DNA of 64,000 nt from Prochlorococcus sp. AG-363-O16 (GCA_003280095.1 QCGA01000002.1:1-64000), one strand, 5' to 3'. Positions 53,014 through 64,000 are shown, numbered from the stretch's first letter. The notes: a model not told the origin generated them from the sequence alone. Numbers and translations: made by a program.

Positions 53014-54417
53014 TCATGTCTTGCTTCCCTTTGAACTAGTAGATTTCGGTTTGTTGTTTTTTGCTTTTGCTTCGGTTTTAGGCTTATCAGCTCTATCTTC
53101 CTGAGGCTTTTCAGAAACCTTACTGTTTTGTTCAAGCCATTCCAGCAGCTTTTCTTTTAGGAGATCTTCTGTTACAGCTTGTCTTAACTTTTCAGTATCG
53201 ATATTTTTTTCTGCGCTTAATTCACGTTTAACTTCTTGATATTTGTTTTCTATATCAGATTCTTCAGCTTGAATCCCTTCCGCCAATGCTAAGGCTTTGA
53301 GAGCAAATGCTTGCCTAAGATTTTGTTTTGCTTCCTCTCTTGAAGATTCCATTAAAGAGTTAACTAGCTCAGGAGTGAAAATGGATTTTACGTCCATTCC
53401 TTGTTGTGCAAATTGACGGGCAGTTTGTTCTATTAATTGACGAATCTCTTGTTGGATAAGAGATTCGGGAAGCTCAACTTCTAATTGTTCTTCTAAAGCT
53501 TTTAAGAGTGCATCCTCTCTGTTCTTTTTGTTGCGTCTTGATGTGTCTTCTTTGAGCCTGGTTTCTAATTCTTTTCGGAGTTCATTCATATTGGATTGAT
53601 CGCTTGCTTGTTTAGCAAAGGCATCGTCTAATTCAGGGAGTTCTCTCTCTTTTAATTCCTTCACTTTGATGGTGAAATTAGCTTTCCTGCCTTGAGCTTT
53701 TTCATCCTGATAATCATCTGGGAATTGGCATTCAATCTTTTTTTCAGTACCAATAGACATACCAATGATGCCCTCTATAAAACCTGGAATCATTTTTCCT
53801 GTTTCTAGGTCGACATCCATTGACTCTGCTTTCCCACCTTCGATAGGACTTCCATCATCGCTATAGCTTCCTTCAAAGCTAACCACAGCCACATCCCCTT
53901 TCTTGGCTGAACGATTTTCTATTGGGACCAGAGTTGCTAGTTGATTTCGAGATTGTTCAATAAGTTCGTCGATTTTTTTTGGATCGAATGCAATGGTTTC
54001 TGCTTCAGCGTTGAGGTCTTTGGTGGATTTGAGCTTCGGAGTTGGAGTGATGTCTGTTTCAAAAGTCAGACTGATTGGTTGATTTGGATTGAAGTCTTCC
54101 AGGAGTGCTTCAAATCCGCCATTGATCTCTGGTTCGCAGAGGGGTTCAATTGAGGCTTGGTTGATGGCATCTTTCCATACACTTGAAAGAAGATTCTCTA
54201 GAGCCGAAGCTTTGATGCTCTTGCTGCCTACTTGTTGTAGTAGTACGGCACGTGGTACTTTTCCCTTTCTGAAACCAGCCAGTTTGACGGATCGACTTAA
54301 TCGAGTGATCGCCTCTTCATAACTTGCTTGACATCGTTCTGCTGAAACATCGATTTCTACAGCTAGGCGACTAGTGGGGAGGGGTTTCGTTTGAATTTTC
54401 AATGTCGCTTGACTCAT
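53014..54417 (-). CDS. tig: Trigger factor
   Basis: 467 residues. N-terminal ribosome-binding domain (GFRKGKVPRAVL, signature of trigger factor at ~49-60), a middle FKBP-type PPIase (KKGDVAVVSFEGSY...MIPGFIEGIIGM) and a C-terminal helical domain, then a Lys/Ser/Pro-rich tail of ~25 residues. Chaperone acting on nascent chains. First of the tig-clpP-clpX series. Confidence 0.93.
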   Translation of the reverse strand: MSQATLKIQTKPLPTSRLAVEIDVSAERCQASYEEAITRLSRSVKLAGFRKGKVPRAVLLQQVGSKSIKASALENLLSSVWKDAINQASIEPLCEPEINGGFEALLEDFNPNQPISLTFETDITPTPKLKSTKDLNAEAETIAFDPKKIDELIEQSRNQLATLVPIENRSAKKGDVAVVSFEGSYSDDGSPIEGGKAESMDVDLETGKMIPGFIEGIIGMSIGTEKKIECQFPDDYQDEKAQGRKANFTIKVKELKERELPELDDAFAKQASDQSNMNELRKELETRLKEDTSRRNKKNREDALLKALEEQLEVELPESLIQQEIRQLIEQTARQFAQQGMDVKSIFTPELVNSLMESSREEAKQNLRQAFALKALALAEGIQAEESDIENKYQEVKRELSAEKNIDTEKLRQAVTEDLLKEKLLEWLEQNSKVSEKPQEDRADKPKTEAKAKNNKPKSTSSKGSKT

Positions 54418-54595
54418 TGGTTCGCTTCGTCGTACTAGTAGCTCAACACCTTAAAGAATGAGGTGATGACGTTCGCAACGTATTGTGGCCTAACCATTGT
54501 CCATGTAGAAGGCTTTATTGCTTTACCTCATAGGACTCAGTTCTATTCCTAGCTCAACTCATTTGTTCTCCGTCTATACCTGAATACTTCATTCG

Positions 54596-55624
54596 TTGAC
54601 TGCACTCACCCTCCCTCAAAAACCACTCACAGTCGCTTTGCTTGGTTCAACTGGCGCTGTCGGTCAAGAGCTTCTAAAGCTTTTAGAGGAGAGAGCTTTT
54701 CCTGTGGGAGAACTTCGTTTGCTTGCGTCCCAACGTTCTGCGGGAACAATTCAATTTTGGAATGGTTCTTCTTTGAAAGTGAGAGAGGTTAATGAATCTG
54801 AATTTGATGGTGTTGATTTAGTGTTGGCTTCGGCAGGCAGTGGAATATCACGTAGGTGGAGAGAAGTTATCAGTAAAGCTGGAGCAATAATGATTGACAA
54901 TTCAAGTGCATTCCGAATGGAACCAGGTGTTCCATTGGTTGTCCCTGAAGTTAATCCTCAAGCAATTAAGACTCATAGAGGTTTAATTGCTAATCCAAAT
55001 TGCACAACTATTCTTTTGACTGTTGTACTTGCACCATTGGCCTCTTTGAAGCCAATTCGTAGAGTCGTAGTAACTACTTATCAGTCAGCTAGTGGTGCAG
55101 GTGCACGCGCAATGGATGAGTTGAAGCAATTGAGTCATGAGGTCTTACAAGGTCGAACACCTAAGAGCAAGGTCTTGCCTTATTCACTGGCTTTTAATTT
55201 ATTTCTTCACAACTCCCCTCTGCAATTAAATAGTTATTGTGAAGAGGAGATGAAGATGGTTAATGAGACTAGAAAGATTATGAATCTTCCAAACTTACTT
55301 TTGTCAGCAACTTGTGTACGTGTTCCAGTATTAAGAGCTCATTCTGAGTCAGTCAATATTGAATTTTCTGAATCACTTTCTCCCGGTCAAGCTAGAGACA
55401 TATTAAATACTTCTGAGGGAGTCGAACTGATTGACGATTTTAATAATAACCGTTTCCCAATGCCAATCGATGTTGCAGGGAGGGACCCCGTAGCGGTAGG
55501 CAGGATTAGACAAGATATTAGTGAGCCTAATGCATTAGAGCTATGGTTATGTGGAGATCAAATTCGTAAAGGTGCAGCATTAAATGCAATACAAATTGCT
55601 GAACTCTTGTTATCTCGATCATGA
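54596..55624 (+). CDS. asd: Aspartate-semialdehyde dehydrogenase
   Basis: 342 residues from TTG 54596. NADP-binding [11 protein letters not shown] (~15-25), the catalytic C136 in ANPNCTTI, and [13 protein letters not shown]. It reduces aspartyl phosphate to the semialdehyde for lysine, threonine and methionine. The stop overlaps the dapA start as ATGA. lysC, the preceding step, is also in this window. Confidence 0.93.
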   Translation: MTALTLPQKPLTVALLGSTGAVGQELLKLLEERAFPVGELRLLASQRSAGTIQFWNGSSLKVREVNESEFDGVDLVLASAGSGISRRWREVISKAGAIMIDNSSAFRMEPGVPLVVPEVNPQAIKTHRGLIANPNCTTILLTVVLAPLASLKPIRRVVVTTYQSASGAGARAMDELKQLSHEVLQGRTPKSKVLPYSLAFNLFLHNSPLQLNSYCEEEMKMVNETRKIMNLPNLLLSATCVRVPVLRAHSESVNIEFSESLSPGQARDILNTSEGVELIDDFNNNRFPMPIDVAGRDPVAVGRIRQDISEPNALELWLCGDQIRKGAALNAIQIAELLLSRS

Positions 55625-56529
55625 GTTCTTTCGCTGAATTGTCTCCAATACCTTTTGGTCGATTGCTTACAGCAATGGTCACTCCGTTTGATGATTGTGG
55701 TTGTGTTGACTTTGCTTTGGCTGGAAGATTGGCTCGTTACCTTGTTGATGAGGGTTCTGATGGCCTTGTTGTTTGTGGAACCACTGGTGAGTCTCCAACA
55801 CTTAGTTGGCAAGAGCAACATCAATTGCTAGATGCAGTCAGACAAGCAGTCGGTCCGGGAGTGAAAATTTTGGCTGGCACAGGAAGTAACAGCACCGCTG
55901 AAGCTGTGCAAGCGACTTGTGAAGCAGCAGCAGCCGGTGCTGATGGTGCTCTTGTTGTTGTTCCCTATTACAACAAGCCACCACAAGAAGGTTTGGAGGA
56001 GCATTTTCGAGTTATTTCTTCATCTGCTCCAGATTTGCCATTGATGCTTTACAACATCCCTGGAAGAACGGGTTGCTCGATTGAGCCAAAGACAGTTGCA
56101 AGTCTGATGGATTGTAAAAACCTGGTTAGCTTTAAAGCAGCAAGTGGAACAATCGACGAGGTAACGCAATTAAGACTAGAATGTGGTTCTCGTTTGGCTG
56201 TATACAGTGGTGATGACAGTTTGTTATTGCCCATGTTGTCAGTAGGGGCTGTCGGAGTGGTTAGCGTGGCTAGTCATTTGGTTGGAAAACGTATAAAGGC
56301 AATGATTGATGCCTATCTCAGTGGTGAGACGGCTTTGGCTCTTGGATATCACGAGCAACTTCAGCCTTTATTTCAAGCATTGTTTGCTACTACTAATCCG
56401 ATCCCTGTAAAAGCAGCTCTTGAGTTGAATGGATGGCGTGTCGGCCCACCTCGTAGTCCTTTGATCCCTTTGAACCATGCAATGAGAGAATCACTTGAAA
56501 ATGTCCTTAACGCCCTTCGTCAAACGTGA
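55621..56529 (+). CDS. dapA: 4-hydroxy-tetrahydrodipicolinate synthase
   Basis: 302 residues, TIM barrel. Schiff-base Lys K172 (VSFKAASG), Tyr144 ([10 protein letters not shown]) and the GTTGES substrate loop (~53-58). Condenses pyruvate with aspartate semialdehyde in lysine synthesis. Translationally coupled to asd. Confidence 0.95.
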   Translation: MSSFAELSPIPFGRLLTAMVTPFDDCGCVDFALAGRLARYLVDEGSDGLVVCGTTGESPTLSWQEQHQLLDAVRQAVGPGVKILAGTGSNSTAEAVQATCEAAAAGADGALVVVPYYNKPPQEGLEEHFRVISSSAPDLPLMLYNIPGRTGCSIEPKTVASLMDCKNLVSFKAASGTIDEVTQLRLECGSRLAVYSGDDSLLLPMLSVGAVGVVSVASHLVGKRIKAMIDAYLSGETALALGYHEQLQPLFQALFATTNPIPVKAALELNGWRVGPPRSPLIPLNHAMRESLENVLNALRQT

Positions 56530-56606
56530 CGCATTGGCTTTTCGCATTGGCTTTGACCTCTTAGCGATCTATCTCCATTTTCCCAGTTAGTTTTATACGC
56601 GTTTCC

Positions 56607-58610
56607 ATGACGTCTAGCACAAACAATTCTTCGAATATCAGAACTAATACTTCTGTTTCCAAGTCATCTAGCAGCTCTCGATTGCGAGTTATTCCCTTGG
56701 GGGGCCTTCATGAGATCGGGAAAAACACCTGTGTTTTTGAGTATGGCGATGACATCATGCTCGTTGATGCTGGTTTGGCATTTCCAAGCGATGGAATGCA
56801 TGGTGTCAATGTAGTGATGCCTGATACGACATATCTTCGTGAAAATCAGAATCGGATTCGAGGAATGATCGTTACACATGGTCATGAGGACCATATTGGT
56901 GGAATTTCACATCATCTGAAGCATTTCAAGATACCTGTCATTCATGGGCCTCGTTTGGCTATGTCAATGCTTCAGGGAAAGATGGAAGAGGCTGGTGTAA
57001 CTGATCGAACCATAATTCAAACTGTTGGTCCGAGAGATGTCGTTAAGGTTGGCCAACATTTTTCGGTCGAATTTATTCGGAATACTCATTCGATGGCTGA
57101 TAGTTTTTCATTGGCTATCACAACCCCTGTTGGAACAGTAATTTTTACAGGTGATTTTAAGTTCGATCACACACCTGTAGATGGCGAATATTTTGATTTG
57201 GCCCGCCTTGCTCATCATGGTGAGAAGGGTGTTCTTTGTTTATTTAGTGATTCAACTAATGCTGAGGTTCCTGGTTTTTGTCCTTCGGAAAGATCAGTAT
57301 TTCCTTGTTTAGATCGTCATATTTCTCAGGCAGAGGGAAGGGTAATTGTGACGACTTTTGCAAGCTCTATTCATCGAGTTTCGATGATTCTTGAGTTAGC
57401 TCTTAAGAACGGTCGAAAAGTAGGGTTGCTTGGTAGGTCGATGATTAATGTAATTGCTAAAGCTAGGGAGCTTGGATATATGCGGGCACCTGATGATTTG
57501 TTTGTACCAATTAAGCAGATTCGCGATATGCCAGATCGTGAAACTTTGTTGTTGATGACTGGGAGTCAGGGAGAACCATTAGCAGCTCTTAGTCGAATTT
57601 CACGTGGAGAACATCAGCATGTTCAAGTAAAGACTACTGACACCATCATTTTCTCAGCAAGCCCTATACCAGGAAATACAATTTCAGTTGTCAATACAAT
57701 TGATAGGTTGATGATGTTGGGCGCAAAAGTTGTTTATGGAAAATCAGAAGGAATTCATGTTTCAGGACATGGATTCCAAGAGGATCAAAAACTAATGCTT
57801 GCATTAACTAAGCCAAAGTTTTTTGTTCCAGTTCATGGTGAACATCGCATGCTTGTTTGTCATAGTAAGAGTGCTCAATCGATGGGATTGCCATCAGATA
57901 ATATTCTGATACTTGATAATGGTGACGTTGTAGAGTTAACACCAGATTCAATTTCCAAGGGTGATTCTGTTAAAGCTGGAATTGAGTTATTAGATGCTTC
58001 TCGCAATGGAATTGTTGATTCTCGTGTGTTGAAGGAACGTCAACAACTTGCTGAAGATGGAGTCGTAACTGTTTTGGTAGCAGTTAGTACTGATGGCGTA
58101 ATGGTTGCGCCTCCAAGAGTAAATATTCGTGGAGTAGTTACTTCGGCTGATGCTCGTAAAATGTCTTTATGGACTGAACGAGAAATCTCTTGGGTTTTAG
58201 AGAATCGTTGGAGACAATTAACTCGTCAAACTGGAGGGAAAGTTCCAGAGGTTGATTGGATGGGAGTGCAGCGTGAGGTTGAGGTTGGTCTGGCTCGTCG
58301 AATGCGTAGAGAACTGCAGGTTGAACCTTTGATTGTTTGTCTTGTACAACCAGCTCCTGGAGGTACACCCGCCTACAAGGGTCGCCTAGATGATGAGGGT
58401 GAGAAAAAGTCTTTAACAACCCAAAGAGAGTCTGCTCCTAACAGAGGGACTCCAAAACCTTCGAAATCACTCAATAAAGGCAGTTCATCTAATGGTGATG
58501 TTGAGAATACAGAAAAGGCAGATACATCTAAGAGTTCAACAGCAAAAAGCGATTTAATTCCTGAAGTACCATCTGGTCGTACTCGTCGAAGGAGATCAGC
58601 AGTCGCCTAA
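56607..58610 (+). CDS. rnj: Ribonuclease J
   Basis: 667 residues. Metallo-beta-lactamase/beta-CASP domains: THGHEDH (His91, 93, Asp95, His96), FTGDFKFDH and the C-terminal VPVHGEHRMLV. A disordered Ser/Lys-rich tail of ~80 residues follows ~580. 5'-exonuclease and endonuclease for mRNA turnover and maturation. Ends 15 bp inside the convergent tilS gene. Confidence 0.92.
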   Translation: MTSSTNNSSNIRTNTSVSKSSSSSRLRVIPLGGLHEIGKNTCVFEYGDDIMLVDAGLAFPSDGMHGVNVVMPDTTYLRENQNRIRGMIVTHGHEDHIGGISHHLKHFKIPVIHGPRLAMSMLQGKMEEAGVTDRTIIQTVGPRDVVKVGQHFSVEFIRNTHSMADSFSLAITTPVGTVIFTGDFKFDHTPVDGEYFDLARLAHHGEKGVLCLFSDSTNAEVPGFCPSERSVFPCLDRHISQAEGRVIVTTFASSIHRVSMILELALKNGRKVGLLGRSMINVIAKARELGYMRAPDDLFVPIKQIRDMPDRETLLLMTGSQGEPLAALSRISRGEHQHVQVKTTDTIIFSASPIPGNTISVVNTIDRLMMLGAKVVYGKSEGIHVSGHGFQEDQKLMLALTKPKFFVPVHGEHRMLVCHSKSAQSMGLPSDNILILDNGDVVELTPDSISKGDSVKAGIELLDASRNGIVDSRVLKERQQLAEDGVVTVLVAVSTDGVMVAPPRVNIRGVVTSADARKMSLWTEREISWVLENRWRQLTRQTGGKVPEVDWMGVQREVEVGLARRMRRELQVEPLIVCLVQPAPGGTPAYKGRLDDEGEKKSLTTQRESAPNRGTPKPSKSLNKGSSSNGDVENTEKADTSKSSTAKSDLIPEVPSGRTRRRRSAVA

Positions 58611-59645
58611 CTTTTCTTCCATTGGTCTGATTAAGTAGATTGACTCTCGATCCCATTCCAATTTCCACCCTCTGGCTAAATGACTGGAGCTAGGGGGATT
58701 CCCTTTGTTAATTCTTTGACCGATATCTCTTATTTGTTGTGCGGTGGTAATTGGGCCTCCTGATTCTTGAAGCCAAGTAGTTAATAATGATGTTCTTAGT
58801 GATAATGGCAACTCAGATAATTGATTTCTGCATAGCCCCTTTGGGCGAGATAGTTGTTTTATAGCTAGTGAAGTGAGATGATCTTTATCGTTTTTATAAT
58901 TAGAAAGTCGTTCTGCTAAAGCTGCAATCCTAAGAGTGCAATTTGGATAAAGAGATTCCAATACTGGAAGTATTTCTAATCTGAGACGGTTTCTGGTGAA
59001 GTTTTTATTTTCATTTGTTGGGTCTAGCCAGATAGGTAAATTGAGTTCTTTACAGATTTGGGCAGTTTCATTTCTGCTAAAACAAAGCATTGGACGAACT
59101 AGAGAAACTTTTGGATTGGGTGAGCTGTTCAGTGATCTAGATTTCTTCATACTGCTCAATCCCGCCAAGTCTGCACCACGTGCAAGGTTGATGAGCAAGG
59201 TTTCAGTACGATCTGTAGCTGTGTGTCCTGTAACTACATATCTATAAGGTTTTTCTTTGTTTGTTGATGACAGTAATTGAACTTCTTGGAAAAGGTTCTG
59301 ATATCGCCAGTTTCTTGCTTCGGCTTCGTTATTTGTGCTGTGTGGTCCTGCCTTTTTAGATGAAAAAGGTAGATCTCGATTGTCACACCATTGCTTCAGT
59401 CCCTCTGAAATCTTCGTTGATTCCTGGTGCCAATTGTGGTTACCATGCCATATATGAAGTTTCCAGTTGTGTAATCTTCGTAGATCAATTAATAGTCCAA
59501 GGAGGGCCATAGAATCTTGCCCGCCGGAAATAGCAAGAAGTAGTGAATTACCCTTCGGAAGAAGACTTGGATTTGTTGTTAATTCGTGATGCAGCCGTTT
59601 ATGCCAAATAGTCCATGGCTTTTCACGGGAATGGGGTTGGTTCAT
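58596..59645 (-). CDS. tilS: tRNA(Ile)-lysidine synthetase
   Basis: 349 residues with the PP-loop SGGQDSMA (40-47). HTATDRTETLLINLARGA and PMLCFSRNE are family segments. Modifies C34 of tRNA-Ile(CAU) to lysidine so that it reads AUA. Shorter than E. coli TilS and without the C-terminal domain, normal for cyanobacteria. Overlaps rnj 3' end. Confidence 0.9.
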   Translation of the reverse strand: MNQPHSREKPWTIWHKRLHHELTTNPSLLPKGNSLLLAISGGQDSMALLGLLIDLRRLHNWKLHIWHGNHNWHQESTKISEGLKQWCDNRDLPFSSKKAGPHSTNNEAEARNWRYQNLFQEVQLLSSTNKEKPYRYVVTGHTATDRTETLLINLARGADLAGLSSMKKSRSLNSSPNPKVSLVRPMLCFSRNETAQICKELNLPIWLDPTNENKNFTRNRLRLEILPVLESLYPNCTLRIAALAERLSNYKNDKDHLTSLAIKQLSRPKGLCRNQLSELPLSLRTSLLTTWLQESGGPITTAQQIRDIGQRINKGNPPSSSHLARGWKLEWDRESIYLIRPMEEKLGDC

Positions 59646-59725
59646 GCAAGAGAGATTATCTATAAACGCAACTTTGCTGCTTGGCCTTGATTAATGGCAC
59701 AATCGGTTTATTCGTTTTTAGTTGG

Positions 59726-60502
59726 ATGAAGCGCTTAAGTCATTTGCCTGTGCCATTTAGGAAGAATCTTGCAGAACGTCGAGTTTTGAAGGTTATTTCT
59801 GGATTGAATAATTTTGAGGCTGCGTCAGTTAAAAAAATCTCTAAGGCCGCTGCATTTGGAGGAGCTGATTTCCTTGATGTGGCATGTGATCCTGATTTGG
59901 TTCGATTGGCTATCAAAACATCTGATCTTCCTGTTTGTGTTAGTGCGGTTGATCCGTTTCTTTTCCCAAAAGCTGTGGAGGCTGGCGCTGCAATGATAGA
60001 GATTGGTAATTTTGATTCTTTTTATGAGAAGGGTAGATTTTTTTATGCAGAAGAAGTTTTGGGTTTAACTAAGGAGTCACGAAAATTGCTCCCAGACACT
60101 CCCTTGTCTGTGACTGTTCCTCACGTGCTTCCATTGGATCAGCAGGAGCATTTGGCTTTGGAATTAGTTGATGCAGGAGCCGATTTGATTCAAACTGAGG
60201 GTGGGAAAAGTGCCAGGCCATTAAGTTCAGGAGTGCACGGACTAATAGAAAAAGCTTCACCAACCCTTGCAGCTACCGTTTCCATTGTTAATGCCTTGAA
60301 AAAGGCAAATAAAGTTGTCCCTGTGATATCAGCTTCTGGACTTTCAGCGATTACTTTGCCTCTAGCGGTTGCTTGTGGTTCTTCAGGCGGAGGGGTTGGT
60401 TCAGCAATAAATCGTCTTGATGATGATTTGTTGATGGTAGCTGAAGTCAAACGTCTGAGAGCGTCTCTAGATCAGGTTCAACAGCCAATCCCATTCTTCT
60501 AA
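59726..60502 (+). CDS. ycf23: Ycf23/DUF561 TIM-barrel protein
   Basis: 258 residues from ATG 59726, which removes 15 unlikely residues of a longer frame starting at 59681. KVISGLNNFEAASVKKISKA, AFGGADFLDVACDPDL and CGSSGGGVGSAINRL mark the Ycf23/DUF561 family, conserved in cyanobacteria and plastids of red algae. A barrel with a phosphate-binding glycine segment is expected; the enzyme activity is unknown. Confidence 0.8.
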   Translation: MKRLSHLPVPFRKNLAERRVLKVISGLNNFEAASVKKISKAAAFGGADFLDVACDPDLVRLAIKTSDLPVCVSAVDPFLFPKAVEAGAAMIEIGNFDSFYEKGRFFYAEEVLGLTKESRKLLPDTPLSVTVPHVLPLDQQEHLALELVDAGADLIQTEGGKSARPLSSGVHGLIEKASPTLAATVSIVNALKKANKVVPVISASGLSAITLPLAVACGSSGGGVGSAINRLDDDLLMVAEVKRLRASLDQVQQPIPFF

Positions 60503-60672
60503 GGTTTTGAGTTGGAGGCTTTGTACTTGTAGAAAAGAATATTTCTGCTTTTTTCGAGTTGAGGTTGCAGTGACGGTTGGTTTGTTGCTGAAAATGTTTT
60601 ATAGGTTTTGCTTTATATAGAAATTTTGTTGATGTTATTGCTTAATCTGTAACGTTGCCCTTTTAGCTGGAA
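60503..60672. other. Spacer before uvrB
   Basis: 170 bp without a gene. No LexA-box-like pattern was recognised. Confidence 0.3.
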
Positions 60673-62709
60673 ATGCCCCAATATCACCTTCAGGCTCCTT
60701 ATAGCCCTAAAGGGGATCAACCTAAAGCTATCTCTTCTTTGGTTCAGGGGGTTAATGAAGGACGGAAATTTCAGACTCTTCTTGGTGCAACCGGAACAGG
60801 GAAGACTTTTACGATTGCAAATGTTATTGCTGAGACTGAACGTCCAGCACTTGTTTTGGCTCATAACAAAACATTGGCTGCACAACTTTGCAATGAATTA
60901 AGAGAGTTCTTTCCTGAGAATGCTGTTGAGTATTTCATTTCTTATTATGACTACTATCAGCCGGAGGCTTATGTTCCTGTCAGTGATACTTACATAGCGA
61001 AAACAGCCTCAATTAATGAGGAGATAGATATGTTACGCCATTCGGCAACACGTTCACTTTTTGAACGTAAAGATGTCATTGTTGTTGCCTCAATTAGCTG
61101 TATCTATGGCTTAGGGATTCCAAGTGAGTATTTAAAGGCAGCTGTTCAATTCTCCGTAGGTAAGACAATTGATCTTCGAGTTTCATTGAGAGAATTAGTT
61201 AATAATCAATATACTAGAAATGATATTGATATTGCCCGTGGAAGATTCAGGCTAAAGGGTGACGTTTTAGAGATTGGACCGGCTTATGAGGATCGTTTGG
61301 TCAGAATCGAATTTTTCGGTGATGAGGTTGAGGCAATCAGGTATGTTGACCCAATTACGGGAGAAATAATTCATAGTGTTCAATCAGTTAGTATTTACCC
61401 AGCGAAACACTTTGTGACTCCAAAAGATAGACTTCAAATCGCAATAAATTCAATTAGTTCAGAGTTACAACTTCAATTAGATTTCCTTAAAGATAATGGA
61501 AAATTGTTGGAAGCACAGCGCTTGGAACAAAGAACTACTTATGACTTAGAGATGTTAAGAGAAGTAGGTTATTGTAATGGCGTTGAAAATTATGCTAGAC
61601 ATTTGTCGGGACGACTCAAGGGGAGTCCTCCTGAATGTTTAATTGATTACTTTCCTGATAATTGGTTACTTTTAATTGATGAAAGTCATGTTACATGTTC
61701 TCAACTACAGGCTATGTACAACGGGGATCAATCAAGGAAAAAAGTTCTTATTGATCATGGATTCCGTTTGTCAAGTGCTGCAGATAATCGACCTTTGAAA
61801 AGTGAGGAGTTTTGGGCGAAAGCAAAACAAACAGTTTTTATTAGTGCCACTCCAGGTGATTGGGAACTTACTCAAAGTGAAGGGAATATTGCTGAGCAAG
61901 TAATACGTCCCACTGGTGTATTAGACCCTATTGTTGAGGTTAGGCCAACACAAGGCCAAGTGGATGATTTAATAGATGAGATAAAAACTCGTTCAGAACG
62001 GAAAGAAAGAGTATTGGTGACAACTCTTACTAAAAGAATGGCTGAAGATCTTACCGATTATCTTTCAGAAAAAGAAATTAAAGTTAGATATTTGCATTCT
62101 GAGATACATTCAATTGAAAGAATCGAAATTATCCAGGATTTGCGAATAGGTACTTACGATGTATTAGTAGGGGTGAATTTATTACGAGAAGGTTTGGATT
62201 TACCAGAAGTTTCTTTAGTAGTTATTCTGGACGCAGATAAAGAGGGTTTTTTGCGGGCTGAACGATCATTGATACAAACTATTGGTAGAGCAGCTAGACA
62301 TGTTGATGGAGTGGCAATTATGTATGCTGATAATTTGACGAATTCAATGGCTAGAGCAATACAGGAAACTCAACGTAGACGAGATTTGCAAAAATCCTAC
62401 AATGATAAATATGGGATCACTCCTAAACCAGCTGGTAAGAAATCTAATAATTCAATATTATCCTTTTTGGAACTTTCACGTAGATTGCATCAGGATTTAA
62501 GCTCTAAAGATTTTATTCAGGTCGCTGATAAAGTATCGAAAGAACTTGTTGAAACTGGCTTATCAGAAGTTTCTCTTGATGCATTACCGGAATTGATTGA
62601 TAAACTTGAGATCAAGATGAAACATGCTGCAAAGGATCTTGATTTTGAGAAGGCAGCTATTTTTAGAGATAGAATTCAAAAATTAAGACATAAGCTCATA
62701 GGAAAATAA
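60673..62709 (+). CDS. uvrB: Excinuclease ABC subunit B
   Basis: 678 residues. Walker A GATGTGKT (38-45), [12 protein letters not shown] beta-hairpin, helicase motifs ([18 protein letters not shown]) and a C-terminal UVR domain ([18 protein letters not shown]). Binds damaged DNA with UvrA and recruits UvrC. Confidence 0.95.
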   Translation: MPQYHLQAPYSPKGDQPKAISSLVQGVNEGRKFQTLLGATGTGKTFTIANVIAETERPALVLAHNKTLAAQLCNELREFFPENAVEYFISYYDYYQPEAYVPVSDTYIAKTASINEEIDMLRHSATRSLFERKDVIVVASISCIYGLGIPSEYLKAAVQFSVGKTIDLRVSLRELVNNQYTRNDIDIARGRFRLKGDVLEIGPAYEDRLVRIEFFGDEVEAIRYVDPITGEIIHSVQSVSIYPAKHFVTPKDRLQIAINSISSELQLQLDFLKDNGKLLEAQRLEQRTTYDLEMLREVGYCNGVENYARHLSGRLKGSPPECLIDYFPDNWLLLIDESHVTCSQLQAMYNGDQSRKKVLIDHGFRLSSAADNRPLKSEEFWAKAKQTVFISATPGDWELTQSEGNIAEQVIRPTGVLDPIVEVRPTQGQVDDLIDEIKTRSERKERVLVTTLTKRMAEDLTDYLSEKEIKVRYLHSEIHSIERIEIIQDLRIGTYDVLVGVNLLREGLDLPEVSLVVILDADKEGFLRAERSLIQTIGRAARHVDGVAIMYADNLTNSMARAIQETQRRRDLQKSYNDKYGITPKPAGKKSNNSILSFLELSRRLHQDLSSKDFIQVADKVSKELVETGLSEVSLDALPELIDKLEIKMKHAAKDLDFEKAAIFRDRIQKLRHKLIGK

Positions 62710-62766
62710 AAAAGTCAGATCTTTCAGAACTTTAATCTAAGTTAATCAAGCATGTTTATGAAATAT

Positions 62767-64000
62767 TTAATTAATTTTTCTTTTTCCTAATGAGAATTCT
62801 TCATGAACTGCTTGAAGACCCTCTATACCATTTTTTTCAGGTACAACACAACTGATCCTAATTTCACTTGTAGCTATCATTGCAATATTTATACCTTTGT
62901 TTGCTAAAGCTCTAAACATTCTTGCTGCGGTTCCAGCTGTTGAAGGCATCCCAGCTCCTACTGCACTAATTCGAGCAATAGATGGACCATCTTTGAGATG
63001 TGCACCTGGCCATTGCGCTAATAGAGGGGCTAGTGTAAATCCTGCCTTTTCGCGATCTTCTTTTTTTAGAGTAAAACTAATATCTCGACTTCCATCTTTA
63101 TGTTGTCTTTCTGATTGGACGATTGCATCAAGACTGATTCCACCTTCCGCTAAAGTTGAGCATAGAGCGGCAGCTGTTCCTGGTTTGTCAGGCACTTTAA
63201 TTACACTAAGTTGTGCTTGATCTTGGTCAAGTGCGACACCTCTAACATCTGGTTCATTGTTATTAATAATAGTAGGATTTATTTTGATTTCTTCTTCATT
63301 CAGTTCAAAAGAATCTGCGACTGATCGAAGAGCTTTAGTACCTAATGTTTCATTGATTACACAACTAACTTTAACCTCACTAGTTGCTATTAATCGAATG
63401 TTAATTCCAGCTCTTGATAATGTGTCAAATAGGTTTGCTGCGATCCCTGGACGACCCATTATTCCAGCACCACTAATACTCAATTTAGTCATGCCTGCTT
63501 CGGCTAAAAGTTGTCCTCCAATTGTTTCTAGAATATTCTTAGATATTTCAATGGCTCTAGTCATTTCTGATGCTGATACCGTAAAAGTAATATCATTGCT
63601 ATTTCCTTCATGTGTTGATTGAATAATTAAGTCAACATTGATTTTTTTTTCCGATAGAGTTTCGAAAAGCTTTGCTGCAACTCCAGGTGAATCAGGGAGA
63701 TGAGAGATTGCAATTACTCCTTGATTTTCTAAAATTTCAAGACCATCAACAGGTTTACCTAGTTCGAGTCCTTCTCGGCCTAATGATTTTGAAGATTTAC
63801 TTGTTAGTTTAGTTCCTTCTTCTGGAGTCAGACTGGATCTGACTACCAGATCAACTCCATAATTTCTTGCAATTTCTACTGCTCGAGGATGTAGTACTGC
63901 AGCACCTAGACTGGCAAGCTCTAGCATTTCATCGCAGCTAATTTCTTTCATTAGTTGCGCATCTGGAACCTTTCTTGGATCTGTGCTAAGGACCCCTGGA
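62767..64000 (-). CDS. lysC: Aspartate kinase, 5' end outside window
   Basis: The frame is open to the right edge (VLSTDPRKVPDAQLMKEIS precedes the first in-window ATG at 63951), so the kinase N-terminal part lies outside. Present are the end of the kinase domain (ASLGAAVLHPRAVEIARNYG) and four ACT-type regulatory segments (GVIAISHLPDSPGVAAKLF, GAGIMGRPGIAANLF, ISLDAIVQSERQH, GAGMPSTAGTAARMF). The double ACT pair is usual for cyanobacterial LysC, regulated by lysine and threonine. Convergent with uvrB. Confidence 0.93.
   Translation of the reverse strand, partial: PGVLSTDPRKVPDAQLMKEISCDEMLELASLGAAVLHPRAVEIARNYGVDLVVRSSLTPEEGTKLTSKSSKSLGREGLELGKPVDGLEILENQGVIAISHLPDSPGVAAKLFETLSEKKINVDLIIQSTHEGNSNDITFTVSASEMTRAIEISKNILETIGGQLLAEAGMTKLSISGAGIMGRPGIAANLFDTLSRAGINIRLIATSEVKVSCVINETLGTKALRSVADSFELNEEEIKINPTIINNNEPDVRGVALDQDQAQLSVIKVPDKPGTAAALCSTLAEGGISLDAIVQSERQHKDGSRDISFTLKKEDREKAGFTLAPLLAQWPGAHLKDGPSIARISAVGAGMPSTAGTAARMFRALANKGINIAMIATSEIRISCVVPEKNGIEGLQAVHEEFSLGKRKIN

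Overview
The window looks like part of a marine picocyanobacterial chromosome, most likely an AT-rich, low-light Prochlorococcus. Evidence: the right half carries sulfolipid genes (sqdX, sqdB), a Psb34-like PSII protein, Ycf37, Ycf23, RNase J and the tig-clpP-clpX-dnaX block. The left half carries a DUF1651 protein and small proteins and TPR paralogues of a kind common in Prochlorococcus islands. No rRNA or intact tRNA gene was recognised.

Bases 1 to about 34,700 are a genomic island. Genes are sparse, AT-rich and separated by long non-coding stretches. The cargo suggests surface or secreted-molecule modification: a TPR-GT61 glycosyltransferase (cut by the left edge), six sulfotransferase-like P-loop proteins (three close paralogues), a radical SAM protein, a TPR-methyltransferase fusion, a trypsin-like protease with TPRs, a rhomboid protein with a zinc ribbon, a Kv-like potassium channel, and many secreted TPR proteins that share a signal peptide and a GACSDW-type C-terminus.

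Mobility relics run through the island. There are four AlpA-type regulator loci: one intact, one chimeric, one with an internal stop and one frameshifted. A serine recombinase gene is followed by two translationally coupled micro-genes. About eleven scattered copies of a motif resembling the 3' end of a serine tRNA (consensus TTCGACAGACACCCTCTCCG) are flanked by short direct repeats with 11, 12 or 20 nt periods, as expected for tyrosine-integrase arm sites. A module of small-RNA candidate plus hairpin is repeated at least four times and is always divergent from a neighbouring gene (serine recombinase, radical SAM gene, or alpA). Two copies about 330 bp long are almost identical, and one hairpin in them carries a compensatory base-pair change. 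No tyrosine recombinase is present, so these look like remnants or non-autonomous satellites of the tycheposon type (inference).

Bases about 34,700 to 64,000 are mostly conserved core genome: a large TPR protein and a hexapeptide acyltransferase at the boundary, PBP2, sqdX-sqdB, psb34, thiG, ycf37-rplT-rpmI, a SpoIID-like protein, a GT2 lipid glucosyltransferase candidate, dnaX-LRAT-clpX-clpP-tig in one orientation, asd-dapA-rnj in the other, then tilS, ycf23, uvrB and lysC (cut by the right edge). This half is compact, with overlapping or closely spaced genes.
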